This document shows positions 10,489 through 19,807 of a stretch of DNA of 64,000 bases, in pieces (positions within the stretch are counted from its first letter, which is position 1; each line of letters starts with the position of its first letter). Under the pieces are notes generated by a model. That model ran no database searches, had not been told where the DNA came from, and saw only the letters and a list, made by a program, of their open reading frames with translations. Position numbers and translations under genes: made by a program. This stretch comes from Rhizobium glycinendophyticum (GTDB lineage Bacteria > Pseudomonadota > Alphaproteobacteria > Rhizobiales > Rhizobiaceae). The DNA lies in NCBI RefSeq assembly GCF_006443685.1, contig NZ_VFYP01000003.1:248001-312000 (forward strand). Reading direction: 5' to 3'.

Positions 10489-10504
10489 TTAACTGGAGGG
10501 TTAT
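10489..10504. promoter_or_regulatory. PcaQ-type binding site between pcaD and pcaQ
   Basis: Read on the minus strand this is ATAACC-CTCC-AGTTAA. It differs by one base from the ATAACC-N4-GGTTAA consensus I know for PcaQ in Sinorhizobium. It lies 72-87 bases upstream of the pcaD start and 10 bases before pcaQ, as expected for activation of pcaD and autoregulation of pcaQ. Confidence 0.78.
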
Positions 10505-10513
10505 GGTTTTACT

Positions 10514-11437
10514 ATGGTCGACAACAGGATCAAGTTTCGCCATCTGCAAACCTTCGTCGAGGTGGCACGGCAGAAAAGCGTGATGAAGGCAGCCGGCGTT
10601 CTCAACATCAGCCAACCGGCTGTGACCAAGACGATCCGTGAACTGGAGGAGGTTCTGGGTGTCGGCGTCTTCGAACGCGACGGCCGCGGCATCCGCATCA
10701 CCCGTTATGGGGAGGCCTTCTTGAAGCATGCGGGTGCGGCCCTGACAGCCCTTCGCCAGGGTTTCGATTCCGTCTCCCATGCACTTCACGCAGATGCCCC
10801 CCCAATCCGCGTCGGCGCTTTGCCGACGGTTTCGACCCGGATCATGCCGCAGGCGATGAGCCAGTTCCTGCGTGAAGACATTCCTGCCCGCATCAAGATC
10901 GTGACCGGCGAAAATGCGGTTCTGCTGGAACAGCTTCGCGTAGGTGATCTCGATCTGGTGGTCGGGCGCCTGGCGGCACCTGAGCAGATGGCAGGTTTCT
11001 CCTTCGAGCATCTTTACTCGGAACAGGTCATATTCTGCGTGCGCGCCGGCCATCCGCTGCTGGTCCAGGGGCCGGGTGTGTTTACCCAGTTGGAGCGCTA
11101 TCCGGTGCTCATGCCGACGCGCGCCTCGATCATCAGACCATTTGTCGAGCGCTACCTGATCGCCAACGGTATTTCGGCGCTCCCGACCCAGATCGAGACG
11201 GTATCCGACAGCTTCGGTCGTGCCTTCGTCCGCGCAACGGACGCGATCTGGATCATCTCGGCTGGTGTCGTGGCGACGGATCTGGCCGACGGCACGCTCG
11301 CCGCGCTCCCGATCGATACCAGCGAGACCAAGGGACCTGTCGGCCTGACCGTGAGGTCTGACTCCGTGCCTTCCATGCCGCTCACCTTGCTGATGCGCAC
11401 GATCCGCGATGTGGCAGCCGCGATTCCCCCCGCCTGA
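10514..11437 (+). CDS. pcaQ: LysR-type activator of protocatechuate genes
   Basis: 307 residues. N-terminal HTH (KFRHLQTFVEVARQKSVMKAA region, then INISQPAVTKTIRELEEVLG-like recognition helix) followed by the LysR effector domain. It is divergent from pcaDCHGB with a 96-base gap that holds a PcaQ box. In rhizobia PcaQ activates this operon in response to the intermediate beta-carboxy-cis,cis-muconate. Context and gene order make the name safe. Confidence 0.93.
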   Translation: MVDNRIKFRHLQTFVEVARQKSVMKAAGVLNISQPAVTKTIRELEEVLGVGVFERDGRGIRITRYGEAFLKHAGAALTALRQGFDSVSHALHADAPPIRVGALPTVSTRIMPQAMSQFLREDIPARIKIVTGENAVLLEQLRVGDLDLVVGRLAAPEQMAGFSFEHLYSEQVIFCVRAGHPLLVQGPGVFTQLERYPVLMPTRASIIRPFVERYLIANGISALPTQIETVSDSFGRAFVRATDAIWIISAGVVATDLADGTLAALPIDTSETKGPVGLTVRSDSVPSMPLTLLMRTIRDVAAAIPPA

Positions 11438-11443
11438 CCTGCA

Positions 11444-12205
11444 CTAATGTAGCAGGGGTCGCAAGCCGGCCTGCACCTCTCGTAAGGCGTCAAGACAATG
11501 TGCCGGTAATGCCTCAGCCGGCAGAATGGCCGCAGGCGCCCCGACATTGATGGCCGCCACCACTCTGCCCCTTGCATTGCTGACGGGAACGGCAATCGAG
11601 CACAGCCCCATCTCCAGTTCCTGGTCGATCACCGCGTAACCCTGGGCCCGCACGCGACCAATCTCCGCCATGAGGTCCTGCGGGTCGGTCCGCGTCAAAG
11701 GCGTATGCGCCTTGATCGGCGAGGCAGCGAGAATGGTCGAGACTTCGGCATCGGGAAGAGATGCGAGCATCACTCTGCCCATGGAGGCGCTGTAGGCCGG
11801 TAGTCGCGATCCGGGCATCAGGTTGATGGACATCACCCGTTTCTGGGCAGCCCGCGCGATATACACGATCTCCGTGCCATCCAGTACCGAGGCAGACGCG
11901 CTCTGCCCCAACTGCTCCGATAGCCGATCGAGAAACGGCTGCACGAGCGTCGGCAACGGTGTCGCCGACAGCCAGGCATGGCCGAGCCGGAGAACCTTGG
12001 GCGTGAGCGCGAAGAACTTGCCGTCGTAATCCGCATAGCCAAGCTGGGCGAGCGTGAGCAGGCAGCGTCGGGCCGTTGCCCGATCGAGCCCGCTGATCTC
12101 GGCTGCCTCCGCAATGCTGAGCCGCTGTCGCTCAAGCCCAAACGCCTCGATCACGCGCAGTCCTTTGGCGAACCCGCCCATTAAATCCCGCTCTCCGATC
12201 GTCAT
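11444..12205 (-). CDS. pcaR: IclR-family regulator of pcaIJF
   Basis: 253 residues. Winged HTH at about 10-70 (LSIAEAAEISGLDRATARRCL recognition segment), then the IclR effector domain with the SASVLDGTEIVYIAR, GSRLPAYSASMGRVMLA and DQELEMGLCSIAVPV blocks of the Pca/Pob subgroup. It is divergent from pcaIJF and converges on pcaQ with a 6-base gap. Family members bind beta-ketoadipate and activate the last steps of the pathway. Confidence 0.9.
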   Translation of the reverse strand: MTIGERDLMGGFAKGLRVIEAFGLERQRLSIAEAAEISGLDRATARRCLLTLAQLGYADYDGKFFALTPKVLRLGHAWLSATPLPTLVQPFLDRLSEQLGQSASASVLDGTEIVYIARAAQKRVMSINLMPGSRLPAYSASMGRVMLASLPDAEVSTILAASPIKAHTPLTRTDPQDLMAEIGRVRAQGYAVIDQELEMGLCSIAVPVSNARGRVVAAINVGAPAAILPAEALPAHCLDALREVQAGLRPLLH

Positions 12206-12220
12206 GCTTCAACTCATTTC

Positions 12221-12253
12221 GTGCGATAATCGAACAAATATGAAATATCGCAC
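12221..12253. promoter_or_regulatory. PcaR operator region in the pcaR-pcaI gap
   Basis: GTGCGATAATCGAAC at 12221-12235 is, on the other strand, one base away from the 15-base PcaR site GTTCGATAATCGCAC known from Pseudomonas pcaIJ. A second half-site ends at 12253, so GTGCGATA and TATCGCAC form a perfect inverted repeat across 33 bases. It starts 16 bases from the pcaR start codon and ends 83 bases before pcaI. Confidence 0.75.
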
Positions 12254-12335
12254 AATACACTTGCTGTCGATGGGCGACGGGACCTATCTGTCAGGTTAGG
12301 AGGCGGGCGACCGCGCTCAGGAAACGGGAGTTCCC

Positions 12336-13043
12336 ATGGACAAGACAATTGGAAGCCTGGCGGATGCCGTGGCCGGGATCGGCGATGGCGCAACCGTCAT
12401 GATCGGCGGCTTCGGCGGCTCCGGCGCGCCGATCGAGCTCATTCATGCCCTGATCGACAAAGGCCCGAAGAACCTGACGGTCATCAACAACAATGCCGGC
12501 AACGGCCGCATCGGCATCGCCGCAATGATCGATGCGGGTCTCGTGAAGAAGATGATCTGCTCCTTCCCGCGCTCCTCCGATCCGCGCGCTTTCACTGACC
12601 GTTACCTCGCCGGTGAGATCGAGCTGGAACTGGTGCCGCAAGGCACGCTGGCCGAGCGCATCCGCGCCGGCGGCGCCGGCATTCCCGCCTTTTACACCCC
12701 GACCGGCTTCGGCACGGAATTGGCCGAGGGCAAGGTGATCGCCGAGTTCGATGGCCGCAAATACGTCCAGGAACGCTGGCTGAAAGCCGACTTCGCCATC
12801 GTCAAGGCGCATCTCGGCGACACCATGGGCAACCTGACCTACCGGATGGCAGGCCGCAACTTCAATCCGCTGATGTGCATGGCCGCCGCCAAGACCATCG
12901 CCCAGGTTTCGAAGATCGTGAAGCCCGGCGAGATCGACCCCGAGCAGGTGATCACCCCCGGCATCTTCGTCGATGGCGTCGTTGAAGTCGCCAACCCGCA
13001 ACAGGAAGAAGAGCTCATCCGAGCCGGAGTGGCCTACGCATGA
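12336..13043 (+). CDS. pcaI: 3-oxoadipate CoA-transferase, subunit A
   Basis: 235 residues of the family I CoA-transferase alpha subunit, with the CoA-binding glycine loop IGGFGGSGAP near 23-32. With PcaJ it moves CoA from succinyl-CoA to 3-oxoadipate. The stop overlaps the pcaJ start (ATGA), giving coupled translation. It follows the PcaR operator region, so pcaIJF is a separate, IclR-controlled transcript from pcaDCHGB. Confidence 0.93.
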   Translation: MDKTIGSLADAVAGIGDGATVMIGGFGGSGAPIELIHALIDKGPKNLTVINNNAGNGRIGIAAMIDAGLVKKMICSFPRSSDPRAFTDRYLAGEIELELVPQGTLAERIRAGGAGIPAFYTPTGFGTELAEGKVIAEFDGRKYVQERWLKADFAIVKAHLGDTMGNLTYRMAGRNFNPLMCMAAAKTIAQVSKIVKPGEIDPEQVITPGIFVDGVVEVANPQQEEELIRAGVAYA

Positions 13044-13741
13044 CCGAGACACCTGCAATCGACACCCGCGAAGACATCAAGCTCTCCAACGCCCAGATCG
13101 CCTGGCGCGCCGCTCAGGACATCGCCGACGGCGCCTATGTTAACCTCGGCATCGGCTTCCCTGAAATGGTCGCCAAGTTCCAGCCGGAAGGGCGACAGGC
13201 CATCTTCCACACCGAAAACGGCGTGCTGAACTTCGGCGAGGCACCGCCTGCCGGCGAAGAAGACTGGGACCTGATCAATGCCGGCAAGAAGGCGATTACG
13301 CTGAAGCCGGGTTCCGCCTTCTTCCACCATGCCGACAGCTTCGCCATGGTCCGCGGCGGCCATCTGGATGTCGCGATCCTCGGCGCCTATCAGGTGGCGG
13401 AAAACGGCGACCTCGCCAACTGGCGCGTCGGCTCCAAGGGCGTACCCGCCGTCGGCGGCGCGATGGACCTCGTGCATGGCGCAAAGCAGGTCGTCGTCAT
13501 CACAGAACACGTCACCAAGGACGGCAAGCCCAAGCTCGTCGAGCGCTGCAGCTTCCCGCTGACCGGCGTCGGCTGCATCACCCGCGTCTATACGAGCCAT
13601 GCCGTGATCGACATCATCGATGGCAAATTCGTCGTACGCGAGAAACTCGCCGCCATGACGATGGACGAGCTGCAGGCGATGACCGGCGCCAAGCTGCATA
13701 CCGCCGGCCCGGTTGCCGACCTCGTCGTGCCCGCGCTGTAA
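13040..13741 (+). CDS. pcaJ: 3-oxoadipate CoA-transferase, subunit B
   Basis: 233 residues of the family I CoA-transferase beta subunit. The catalytic glutamate is Glu59 in the FHTENGVLNFGEAP block, and the NLGIGFPEMV segment precedes it. It forms the heteromeric enzyme with PcaI. It overlaps pcaI by four bases and is followed by pcaF after 12 bases. Confidence 0.94.
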   Translation: MTETPAIDTREDIKLSNAQIAWRAAQDIADGAYVNLGIGFPEMVAKFQPEGRQAIFHTENGVLNFGEAPPAGEEDWDLINAGKKAITLKPGSAFFHHADSFAMVRGGHLDVAILGAYQVAENGDLANWRVGSKGVPAVGGAMDLVHGAKQVVVITEHVTKDGKPKLVERCSFPLTGVGCITRVYTSHAVIDIIDGKFVVREKLAAMTMDELQAMTGAKLHTAGPVADLVVPAL

Positions 13742-13753
13742 GGAGTACAAGCC

Positions 13754-14959
13754 ATGATCGAAGCCTATATCTGCGATTACATCCGCACACCCATCGGCCG
13801 TTTCGGCGGCTCGCTCTCCTCCGTCCGCGCCGATGATCTCGGCGCCGTGCCGCTAAAGGCGCTGATGGAGCGCCATGCCGGCATCGACTGGGAAGCCATC
13901 GAGGACGTCATCTACGGCTGCGCCAACCAGGCCGGCGAAGACAACCGCAACGTCGCCCGGATGTCCGCTCTACTCGCCGGCCTGCCCGTCTCCGTGACCG
14001 GCACCACGATCAACCGCCTCTGCGGCTCCGGCATGGATGCCGTGATCACAACCGCCCGCGCGATCAAGTCCGGCGAGGCCGAGCTGATGATCGCAGGCGG
14101 CGTCGAAAGCATGAGCCGCGCACCCTTCGTCTTGCCGAAGGCCGAGACGGCCTTCTCGCGCAATGCCGAGATCTACGACACCACGATCGGCTGGCGCTTC
14201 GTCAATCCGCTGATGAAAAAGCAATACGGCGTCGATTCCATGCCGGAGACCGGCGACAACGTGGCGATCGACTTCAAGGTCTCGCGCGAGGATCAGGATG
14301 CCTTTGCCGTGCGCAGCCAGGCCAAGGCGGCGGAAGCGCAGGCCAATGGCCGGCTGGCGAAGGAAATCGTGGCGGTCACCGTCCCCCAGCGCAAGGGTGA
14401 CCCAATGATCGTCGACCGCGACGAGCACCCGCGCGCGACCTCGGTCGAGGCGCTGGCTAAGCTGAAGCCGATCAACAAGATGGAAGGCGCCACTGTCACC
14501 GCCGGCAATGCCTCCGGCGTCAATGACGGGGCCGCCGCCCTGATCATCGCTTCGGAAGCGGCAGTGAAGAAATATGGCCTTACCCCCATCGCCCGCATCC
14601 TGGGCGGTGCGACAGCGGGTGTCCCGCCGCGCATCATGGGCTTCGGCCCGGCCCCGGCCTCGAAGAAGCTGCTCGCCCGCCTCGGCCTCACGCAGCAGCA
14701 GATCGACGTGATCGAACTGAACGAGGCCTTTGCAAGCCAGGGCATCGCCACGCTCCGCGATCTCGGCATTGCCGACGACGACCCGCGCGTCAACCGCAAT
14801 GGCGGCGCGATCGCGCTTGGCCATCCGCTCGGCATGTCGGGCGCCCGCATCGCCGGAACAGCGGCACTGGAGCTCAAGGAAACAGGCGGGCGCTATGCCC
14901 TCTCCACCATGTGCATCGGCGTCGGCCAGGGCATCGCGATCGCCCTGGAACGGGTTTGA
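13754..14959 (+). CDS. pcaF: 3-oxoadipyl-CoA thiolase
   Basis: 401 residues, a complete thiolase. Catalytic residues are Cys90 (INRLCGSGMDAV), His357 (GGAIALGHPLGMSG) and Cys387 (STMCIGVGQG). It splits 3-oxoadipyl-CoA to succinyl-CoA and acetyl-CoA, ending the pathway. Last gene of pcaIJF; a strong terminator follows 11 bases after the stop. Confidence 0.95.
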   Translation: MIEAYICDYIRTPIGRFGGSLSSVRADDLGAVPLKALMERHAGIDWEAIEDVIYGCANQAGEDNRNVARMSALLAGLPVSVTGTTINRLCGSGMDAVITTARAIKSGEAELMIAGGVESMSRAPFVLPKAETAFSRNAEIYDTTIGWRFVNPLMKKQYGVDSMPETGDNVAIDFKVSREDQDAFAVRSQAKAAEAQANGRLAKEIVAVTVPQRKGDPMIVDRDEHPRATSVEALAKLKPINKMEGATVTAGNASGVNDGAAALIIASEAAVKKYGLTPIARILGGATAGVPPRIMGFGPAPASKKLLARLGLTQQQIDVIELNEAFASQGIATLRDLGIADDDPRVNRNGGAIALGHPLGMSGARIAGTAALELKETGGRYALSTMCIGVGQGIAIALERV

Positions 14960-14970
14960 CATCAGAGTGA

Positions 14971-14994
14971 AGGCGCCCACACGGGCGCCTTTTT
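14971..14994 (+). terminator. Rho-independent terminator of pcaIJF
   Basis: Perfect 8-base stem AGGCGCCC / GGGCGCCT with an ACAC loop, followed by a run of T. Confidence 0.9.
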
Positions 14995-14998
14995 CGTC

Positions 14999-15601
14999 TC
15001 AGGGATTGACGAAGGCGAGGATCAGCTGATGCACGGCTCCCCCGGGTGACATCTCCACCCGGTCATATTCACTGTGACGGGCGCCGTGGGCATCGGAGAT
15101 CGGCTTCAACTGCGCCTGCAATGCCGCTCTGACCTTCTTGCAACCGGGATCGTTTTCGTCGCGCAGTCCCACGGATATGTCCTGGATCTGCTGTGTCAGG
15201 TCACGCATGAAGACCCCATGCAGCTTCTCGTGCTTGACGATGCCGGCAAAGAACCTGTCCCACTTAGCCTGCACATCGGCAGGGAGCGCACCCGCCGGCT
15301 TCGGCAGCGTATAGGTGATGATCAGCTTAGGCTTGGCCGAGGCGAGAACGCAGGCAGCGCCCTGCTGCTGATAGTCACGCTGCCATGTCAGCTTGAACGT
15401 CGTATGGGCGATCGTCCGTCCGCCACCCAGCAGAGGCCCCCGCTCCCCGATGGATTGGTAGAGCGCCATCGGGGAATTTCCGCGGATTTTATAATACTCG
15501 GTTCTCTCAATCGGTTCCCAGCTCTGAGCAGCCACGGGAAGCGGCGAGAGCGCGATGATGCAAAGGGCGAGACGGGCATACGGCGAGGTCAAGGCAGACA
15601 T
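14999..15601 (-). CDS. DUF922 protein, probable exported Zn-protease-like
   Basis: About 200 residues. From ATG 15601 the protein begins with a signal-peptide-like stretch (short polar start, LALCIIALSPL core, VAAQS cleavage region). The body carries an HEKLH motif typical of DUF922, which resembles the zincin HExxH site, and two Cys residues (ACVLAS, PGCKK). An in-frame GTG at 15643 would add 14 residues, and the AGGAG beside 15601 is unusually close, so the start is uncertain. Substrate unknown; it converges with pcaF. Confidence 0.72.
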   Translation of the reverse strand: MSALTSPYARLALCIIALSPLPVAAQSWEPIERTEYYKIRGNSPMALYQSIGERGPLLGGGRTIAHTTFKLTWQRDYQQQGAACVLASAKPKLIITYTLPKPAGALPADVQAKWDRFFAGIVKHEKLHGVFMRDLTQQIQDISVGLRDENDPGCKKVRAALQAQLKPISDAHGARHSEYDRVEMSPGGAVHQLILAFVNP

Positions 15602-15759
15602 CTCCTGCAGGAACGGTTCTCCCCAATAGCCGCCCAGACGCACGGCTTCAATGTCTAGCTATGAGACGCCGTGCTGGACATTCAGAGGATTTGCGGACCG
15701 GACTTTCCGCAATTTTAACTGTCGCTGATGTAAGGACTTACCGGGGCACGACAGGAGGA

Positions 15760-17781
15760 ATGCGCAGCGTGACCAGTCCAGGATACAAGAGCCGACTTTC
15801 CGAAGCGGCCGGCTGGGTTGCTCGTCTCCTGGCGGTGCCGAACGACAACCCTGTCTTGACGGCGGCCCAGTACGAGGCATTCTCGAAACAGGTGCCCCTC
15901 CTTTATTTCATTCTGGCCACCAACATGATCTCGCTGTCCTGGACCCACCAGGGCACGGCGCCCGATCGGCTTGTCGTCTATTTCCCTGCCGTGCTGACGC
16001 TGCTTTTTACCTTGCGCTCCGTGCTCTGGCTGCGGGGACGCAAACGTCAGCGCACGCCGGCTGAAGCATATCGGCAGTTGCGCGCCACAAATTTCCTGTC
16101 TTTCCCTATCGCCGTCATCTGCACAGCCTGGTCAATCGCACTGCTGCCCTATGGCGACGCCTATCAAAACGCCCATGTGGCCTTCTTCATGGCGATCACC
16201 GTCATCGGCTGCATCTTCTGCCTGATGCACCTGCGCTCCGCCGCCCTGATCGTCACGGTCACGGTGAACCTGCCATTCTTGGTCGTGATGTGTCTAAGTG
16301 GCGAACCGACCTTCATCGCAACGGGCGTCAACGTCATCCTGGTGACGATGGCGATGATCATCATCCTGCTCGGCCATTACAGAGACTTCCGGCAGTTACA
16401 CGCATCACGCCAGGTCCTGCTGATCCAGCAGGACGCCTTGCAGGAGCAGAACAAGGCGATGCAGGCCCTGTCCGACGAAAACCTCCGGCTCGCCAACCTC
16501 GACAGCCTCACGCTGCTCGCCAATCGCCGCAGCTTCTTTCAGATGGTGGAGACGGCCTTCCGCCGTGCAAGCGAAGATGGCCAGCGCCTCGCCGTCGGCG
16601 TCATCGATCTGGACGGCTTTAAACCCGTCAACGACATGTATGGGCATGCGGCGGGCGACAAGGTGCTGATCGAGATCGGTACACGACTGGCCACGCTCTG
16701 CAACGACAACCTCTCAGTCTACCGGCTGGGCGGCGACGAGTTCGGCCTCCTTCTCCAGGGCGACGCGCAGGCGGATGTGATGGCGCTGGGACAGACGGTC
16801 TGCGACCGCATCGCCGAACGCATCAATATCGGTAGCGGCATGGTGCAGGTGACCGGCTCGGTCGGTTTCGCCATTTATCCCGACGTCGGCAGCACCGGAC
16901 AGGAAATCTATGAGCTCGCCGATTATGCCCTCTACACCGCCAAGCGGACGCACCGCGCGGGCACCGTCATTTTCAATGCGGTGCAGGCCAACGAACTGAA
17001 CCGCCAGAAGATCGTTGAAGAGGCTCTCGTTGCCGCAGACCTCGAAAGGGAGCTTTCGCTGGTTTACCAGCCGATCACCTGTGTCGGCACGCGCCGCTGC
17101 ATTGGCTTCGAGGCGCTCGCCCGCTGGCAGAGCCCGCGCATAGGTCGCGTCTCGCCCGCAGAATTCATTCCCGTCGCCGAGCACAATGGCCGCATCACCA
17201 TGATGACTCGGCTCCTGCTGAGCCAAGCACTGGCAGCCGCGAGACAATGGCCGGACGACGTCTATCTCTCATTCAACCTCTCACCGCATGACCTAACGTC
17301 ACCCGAGAGCACACTTCGCATCGTTGCCATCGTCCTGAAGAGCGGCTTCGACCCGCGACGGATCAACTTCGAGATTACCGAGACCGCGGTCATGCATGAC
17401 TTTGAACAGGCAAGTGCTTCGATCCAGATGCTGCGGGAACTCGGCTGCGGCATCGCGCTTGATGACTTCGGCACTGGCTATTCCAGCCTCAACCACGTTC
17501 ACAAGCTTCCGCTGACGAAGATCAAGATCGACGGCAGCTTCGTGCGGGACATTCACACCCGCCGCACCAGCTTCAAGATCGTCAAGTCCGTGCTTGCTCT
17601 CTGTGCGGAAATGGAATTGCAGGCGATCGTCGAGGGCGTGGAGACGGAAGAGGAACTTCGCATTCTGGAAGGACTGGGGGTTGAGGCCGTCCAAGGCTTC
17701 TATTTCGGCAAGCCCATGGAGGCGACGGCCACAATCGCGGTGCTTTCTCCTCCGATGCTTGAAGCAGCCGCAGCATCCTGA
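15760..17781 (+). CDS. Membrane GGDEF-EAL c-di-GMP turnover protein
   Basis: About 673 residues. The N-terminal 220 residues hold roughly six membrane helices, then a short coiled segment (QQDALQEQNKAMQAL), a GGDEF domain (intact GGDEF at 324-328) and an EAL domain (EAL at 451-453; also NFEITET, DDFGTGYSSL, KIDGSFV, EGVET). Both active sites look intact, so it could make or break c-di-GMP. The start is either ATG 15760 or GTG 15769; the AGGAGG at 15753-15758 is better spaced for the GTG. A monocistronic gene, convergent with cutC. Confidence 0.9.
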   Translation: MRSVTSPGYKSRLSEAAGWVARLLAVPNDNPVLTAAQYEAFSKQVPLLYFILATNMISLSWTHQGTAPDRLVVYFPAVLTLLFTLRSVLWLRGRKRQRTPAEAYRQLRATNFLSFPIAVICTAWSIALLPYGDAYQNAHVAFFMAITVIGCIFCLMHLRSAALIVTVTVNLPFLVVMCLSGEPTFIATGVNVILVTMAMIIILLGHYRDFRQLHASRQVLLIQQDALQEQNKAMQALSDENLRLANLDSLTLLANRRSFFQMVETAFRRASEDGQRLAVGVIDLDGFKPVNDMYGHAAGDKVLIEIGTRLATLCNDNLSVYRLGGDEFGLLLQGDAQADVMALGQTVCDRIAERINIGSGMVQVTGSVGFAIYPDVGSTGQEIYELADYALYTAKRTHRAGTVIFNAVQANELNRQKIVEEALVAADLERELSLVYQPITCVGTRRCIGFEALARWQSPRIGRVSPAEFIPVAEHNGRITMMTRLLLSQALAAARQWPDDVYLSFNLSPHDLTSPESTLRIVAIVLKSGFDPRRINFEITETAVMHDFEQASASIQMLRELGCGIALDDFGTGYSSLNHVHKLPLTKIKIDGSFVRDIHTRRTSFKIVKSVLALCAEMELQAIVEGVETEEELRILEGLGVEAVQGFYFGKPMEATATIAVLSPPMLEAAAAS

Positions 17782-17784
17782 CCT

Positions 17785-18531
17785 TTAAGAGAATTGCTGA
17801 AGCGTCGTTTTCAGCGCCCGCACGGTCGCCTCGTCAGTGTGGCGCATCTCATCACCGGCAAAACCGAACTCGACCAGTCTAGGATCGGTCGCCCGCGGCT
17901 GACTGCTCGATGCATGCACCTCGCGAACGCCGGGGATGGAGAGGAAACGCTCCACATTCTGCGGACGCACGCCGCCGCCGGGCATGATGGAAATGCGGCC
18001 GTCAGCGAGCATACTGAGATGCGTCAGCCTCTCGATACCGTCTTCGGCATGGCGGGCACCGCCGGAGGTCAGAATGCGGGAAAAACCAAGTTCGATGGCA
18101 AGATCGAGCGCAGCTTCGAAATCGCCCACGACATCGAAGGCTCGGTGCAGCGTAAGATCCAGGTCCGAAGCCGCCGCCACCAGACGCTCCAGCACCGGAC
18201 GGTCAAGGATGTCGGGCGACTGCGTCGCGCCGATCACCACCCCGGCCAACCCCGCGACCCGCGCGGCCTCGATGTCAGCGATCATGACGGCGATGTCATC
18301 CTCGCTGTAGACGAAGTCACCGATCCGCGGCCGGATCAGGGCATAAACGGGAATAGGTGCACGGGCCGCAAGGGCCATAAAACCATGGGAGGGCGTGAGG
18401 CCACCGGAGCCGAGCGCGGAGCAGAGTTCGATCCGGTCCGCCCCACCCTTCACCGCTGCTGCCAGACCGGATGCGTCATCGACACAGATTTCGAGAAGAG
18501 GTGATCTGGTCTGGTTTTCGCTCAGCTTCAT
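17785..18531 (-). CDS. cutC: CutC family protein
   Basis: 248 residues of the CutC TIM-barrel family, with GGADRIELCSALGSGGLTPS and the C-terminal IMPGGGVRPQN and EVHASS blocks. Named for copper homeostasis in E. coli, but its biochemical activity is unsettled. CutC genes recur in amino-sugar clusters. Here the ATG overlaps the stop of the MFS gene by four bases, at the end of the hexosaminidase operon. The longer frame to 18930 is antisense-like and not supported. Confidence 0.85.
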   Translation of the reverse strand: MKLSENQTRSPLLEICVDDASGLAAAVKGGADRIELCSALGSGGLTPSHGFMALAARAPIPVYALIRPRIGDFVYSEDDIAVMIADIEAARVAGLAGVVIGATQSPDILDRPVLERLVAAASDLDLTLHRAFDVVGDFEAALDLAIELGFSRILTSGGARHAEDGIERLTHLSMLADGRISIMPGGGVRPQNVERFLSIPGVREVHASSSQPRATDPRLVEFGFAGDEMRHTDEATVRALKTTLQQFS

Positions 18532-19757
18532 GCGCCTCCCCCTTGCGCAATCTCCGTCCGACCCGGTCTGTCGAGGACCCATAGGAGAACGACGCCGGTA
18601 AGACCGGCCACCGCCGAAAGAATGGCGGTACCGGCATAGTCGCTGATGGCGGTGCCAAGTGCAAACATCAGCGAGCTCAGCCCGCCACTGACGAAGATGT
18701 TGACGGCAATCAGCGAACTGCCGAGACCGGCCCGATCGGAAATGAGGTTTTGCAGATAGGTAATCGGGATCGCGATAATGCCGGCTGCACCCAGACCGCT
18801 GATCAGGGTCAGCATGTAGACGTCCATCGGATGGTCGGCGAGGCCCAGGAAGACAAGATACGCGCAATAGATGGTTGCCGCGATCGACATGGTCAGCACG
18901 GTCGATGTCCGTGCCTCCACCCATCCCCAAAACAGGATAAAGATGATCTCGAGGAATGCGACGATACCGACGATCACGCCGACATCAGCCGGTGTCCCCC
19001 CAGCCTTGCCCGTCAGGATAAGCGGCAGGACAGTGCCGTTCATATGCAGCATAGCCGAGATGAGAGACACGGCGAACAACCGCGTGAGAACGCTACTGGA
19101 GCCAATTTGAAGAACAGAGCGGAAGAAGGAGGTGTGGACTCGCCCCTCCTCCTGGGGCGGTGGATTGCGCTCGATACCGAAGATGAAGAGTAGAAGACAG
19201 ACGCCGCAGGCAAGACTCGCGAGCAAAAACGCCGGCAACATGCTTGGACCGCCTGCAAGCAGCGCGCCCACGATACCGGGAACAAGCACCCAGGAGGCAG
19301 ACAGCACGGCCCGGATGGCGGAATTCACCGCGATCAGTTCGCGCACCGGCATGCCCACCGAGATCGCCTTGACGTTGGCGAAGATCAGCGAGTTGATAGA
19401 GCCGAAAACGGGAATGAACAGGAGCGCGGCCACACAGAACATGAGCTGCGTCGGCACCAGATAAACGAGCCCGAACCCGACAATGCCGAAGATCGCGGCA
19501 AGGATCATTGGGGAGCGGAAGTGTCCGAGACGGTCGGCGATGATGCCTGCTGTCACTGCGGCGCTCACATTGACCACGGCCGCAGCAAAACTCAGTACCG
19601 AATAAAGCGCATCCGACAGGCCGAGTTCCCGGATTCCGATCAGCGACATGTAGGGAGACGTCGCCGCGCCAGTGAAGCCAAAGAAAAAGATCGCGATCGC
19701 GCTGACCCGGATGGGCGCGTGTCGAAAGACGAGCGAGAGGGATGACAGCATCGGCAT
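18528..19757 (-). CDS. MFS transporter
   Basis: 409 residues with about twelve hydrophobic segments in two halves and the loop GIIADRLGHFRSP, which matches the MFS motif between helices 2 and 3. It resembles sugar-efflux or sugar-uptake subfamilies, but the substrate cannot be read from sequence. It lies between the M81 gene (50 bases upstream) and cutC (overlapping). I chose ATG 19757 since the frame upstream to 20252 only shadows the M81 gene. Confidence 0.8.
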   Translation of the reverse strand: MPMLSSLSLVFRHAPIRVSAIAIFFFGFTGAATSPYMSLIGIRELGLSDALYSVLSFAAAVVNVSAAVTAGIIADRLGHFRSPMILAAIFGIVGFGLVYLVPTQLMFCVAALLFIPVFGSINSLIFANVKAISVGMPVRELIAVNSAIRAVLSASWVLVPGIVGALLAGGPSMLPAFLLASLACGVCLLLFIFGIERNPPPQEEGRVHTSFFRSVLQIGSSSVLTRLFAVSLISAMLHMNGTVLPLILTGKAGGTPADVGVIVGIVAFLEIIFILFWGWVEARTSTVLTMSIAATIYCAYLVFLGLADHPMDVYMLTLISGLGAAGIIAIPITYLQNLISDRAGLGSSLIAVNIFVSGGLSSLMFALGTAISDYAGTAILSAVAGLTGVVLLWVLDRPGRTEIAQGGGA

Positions 19758-19807
19758 GAACGATCGGGCTGGAGGTCGCGCCGCCGGACAGCGGCGCGTG
19801 TGAGGTG

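Noticed and set aside
10418..11053. Long N-terminal extension of pcaD
   Set aside because: It would run antisense through pcaQ; a GTG with a good ribosome site at 10417 gives the normal family length.
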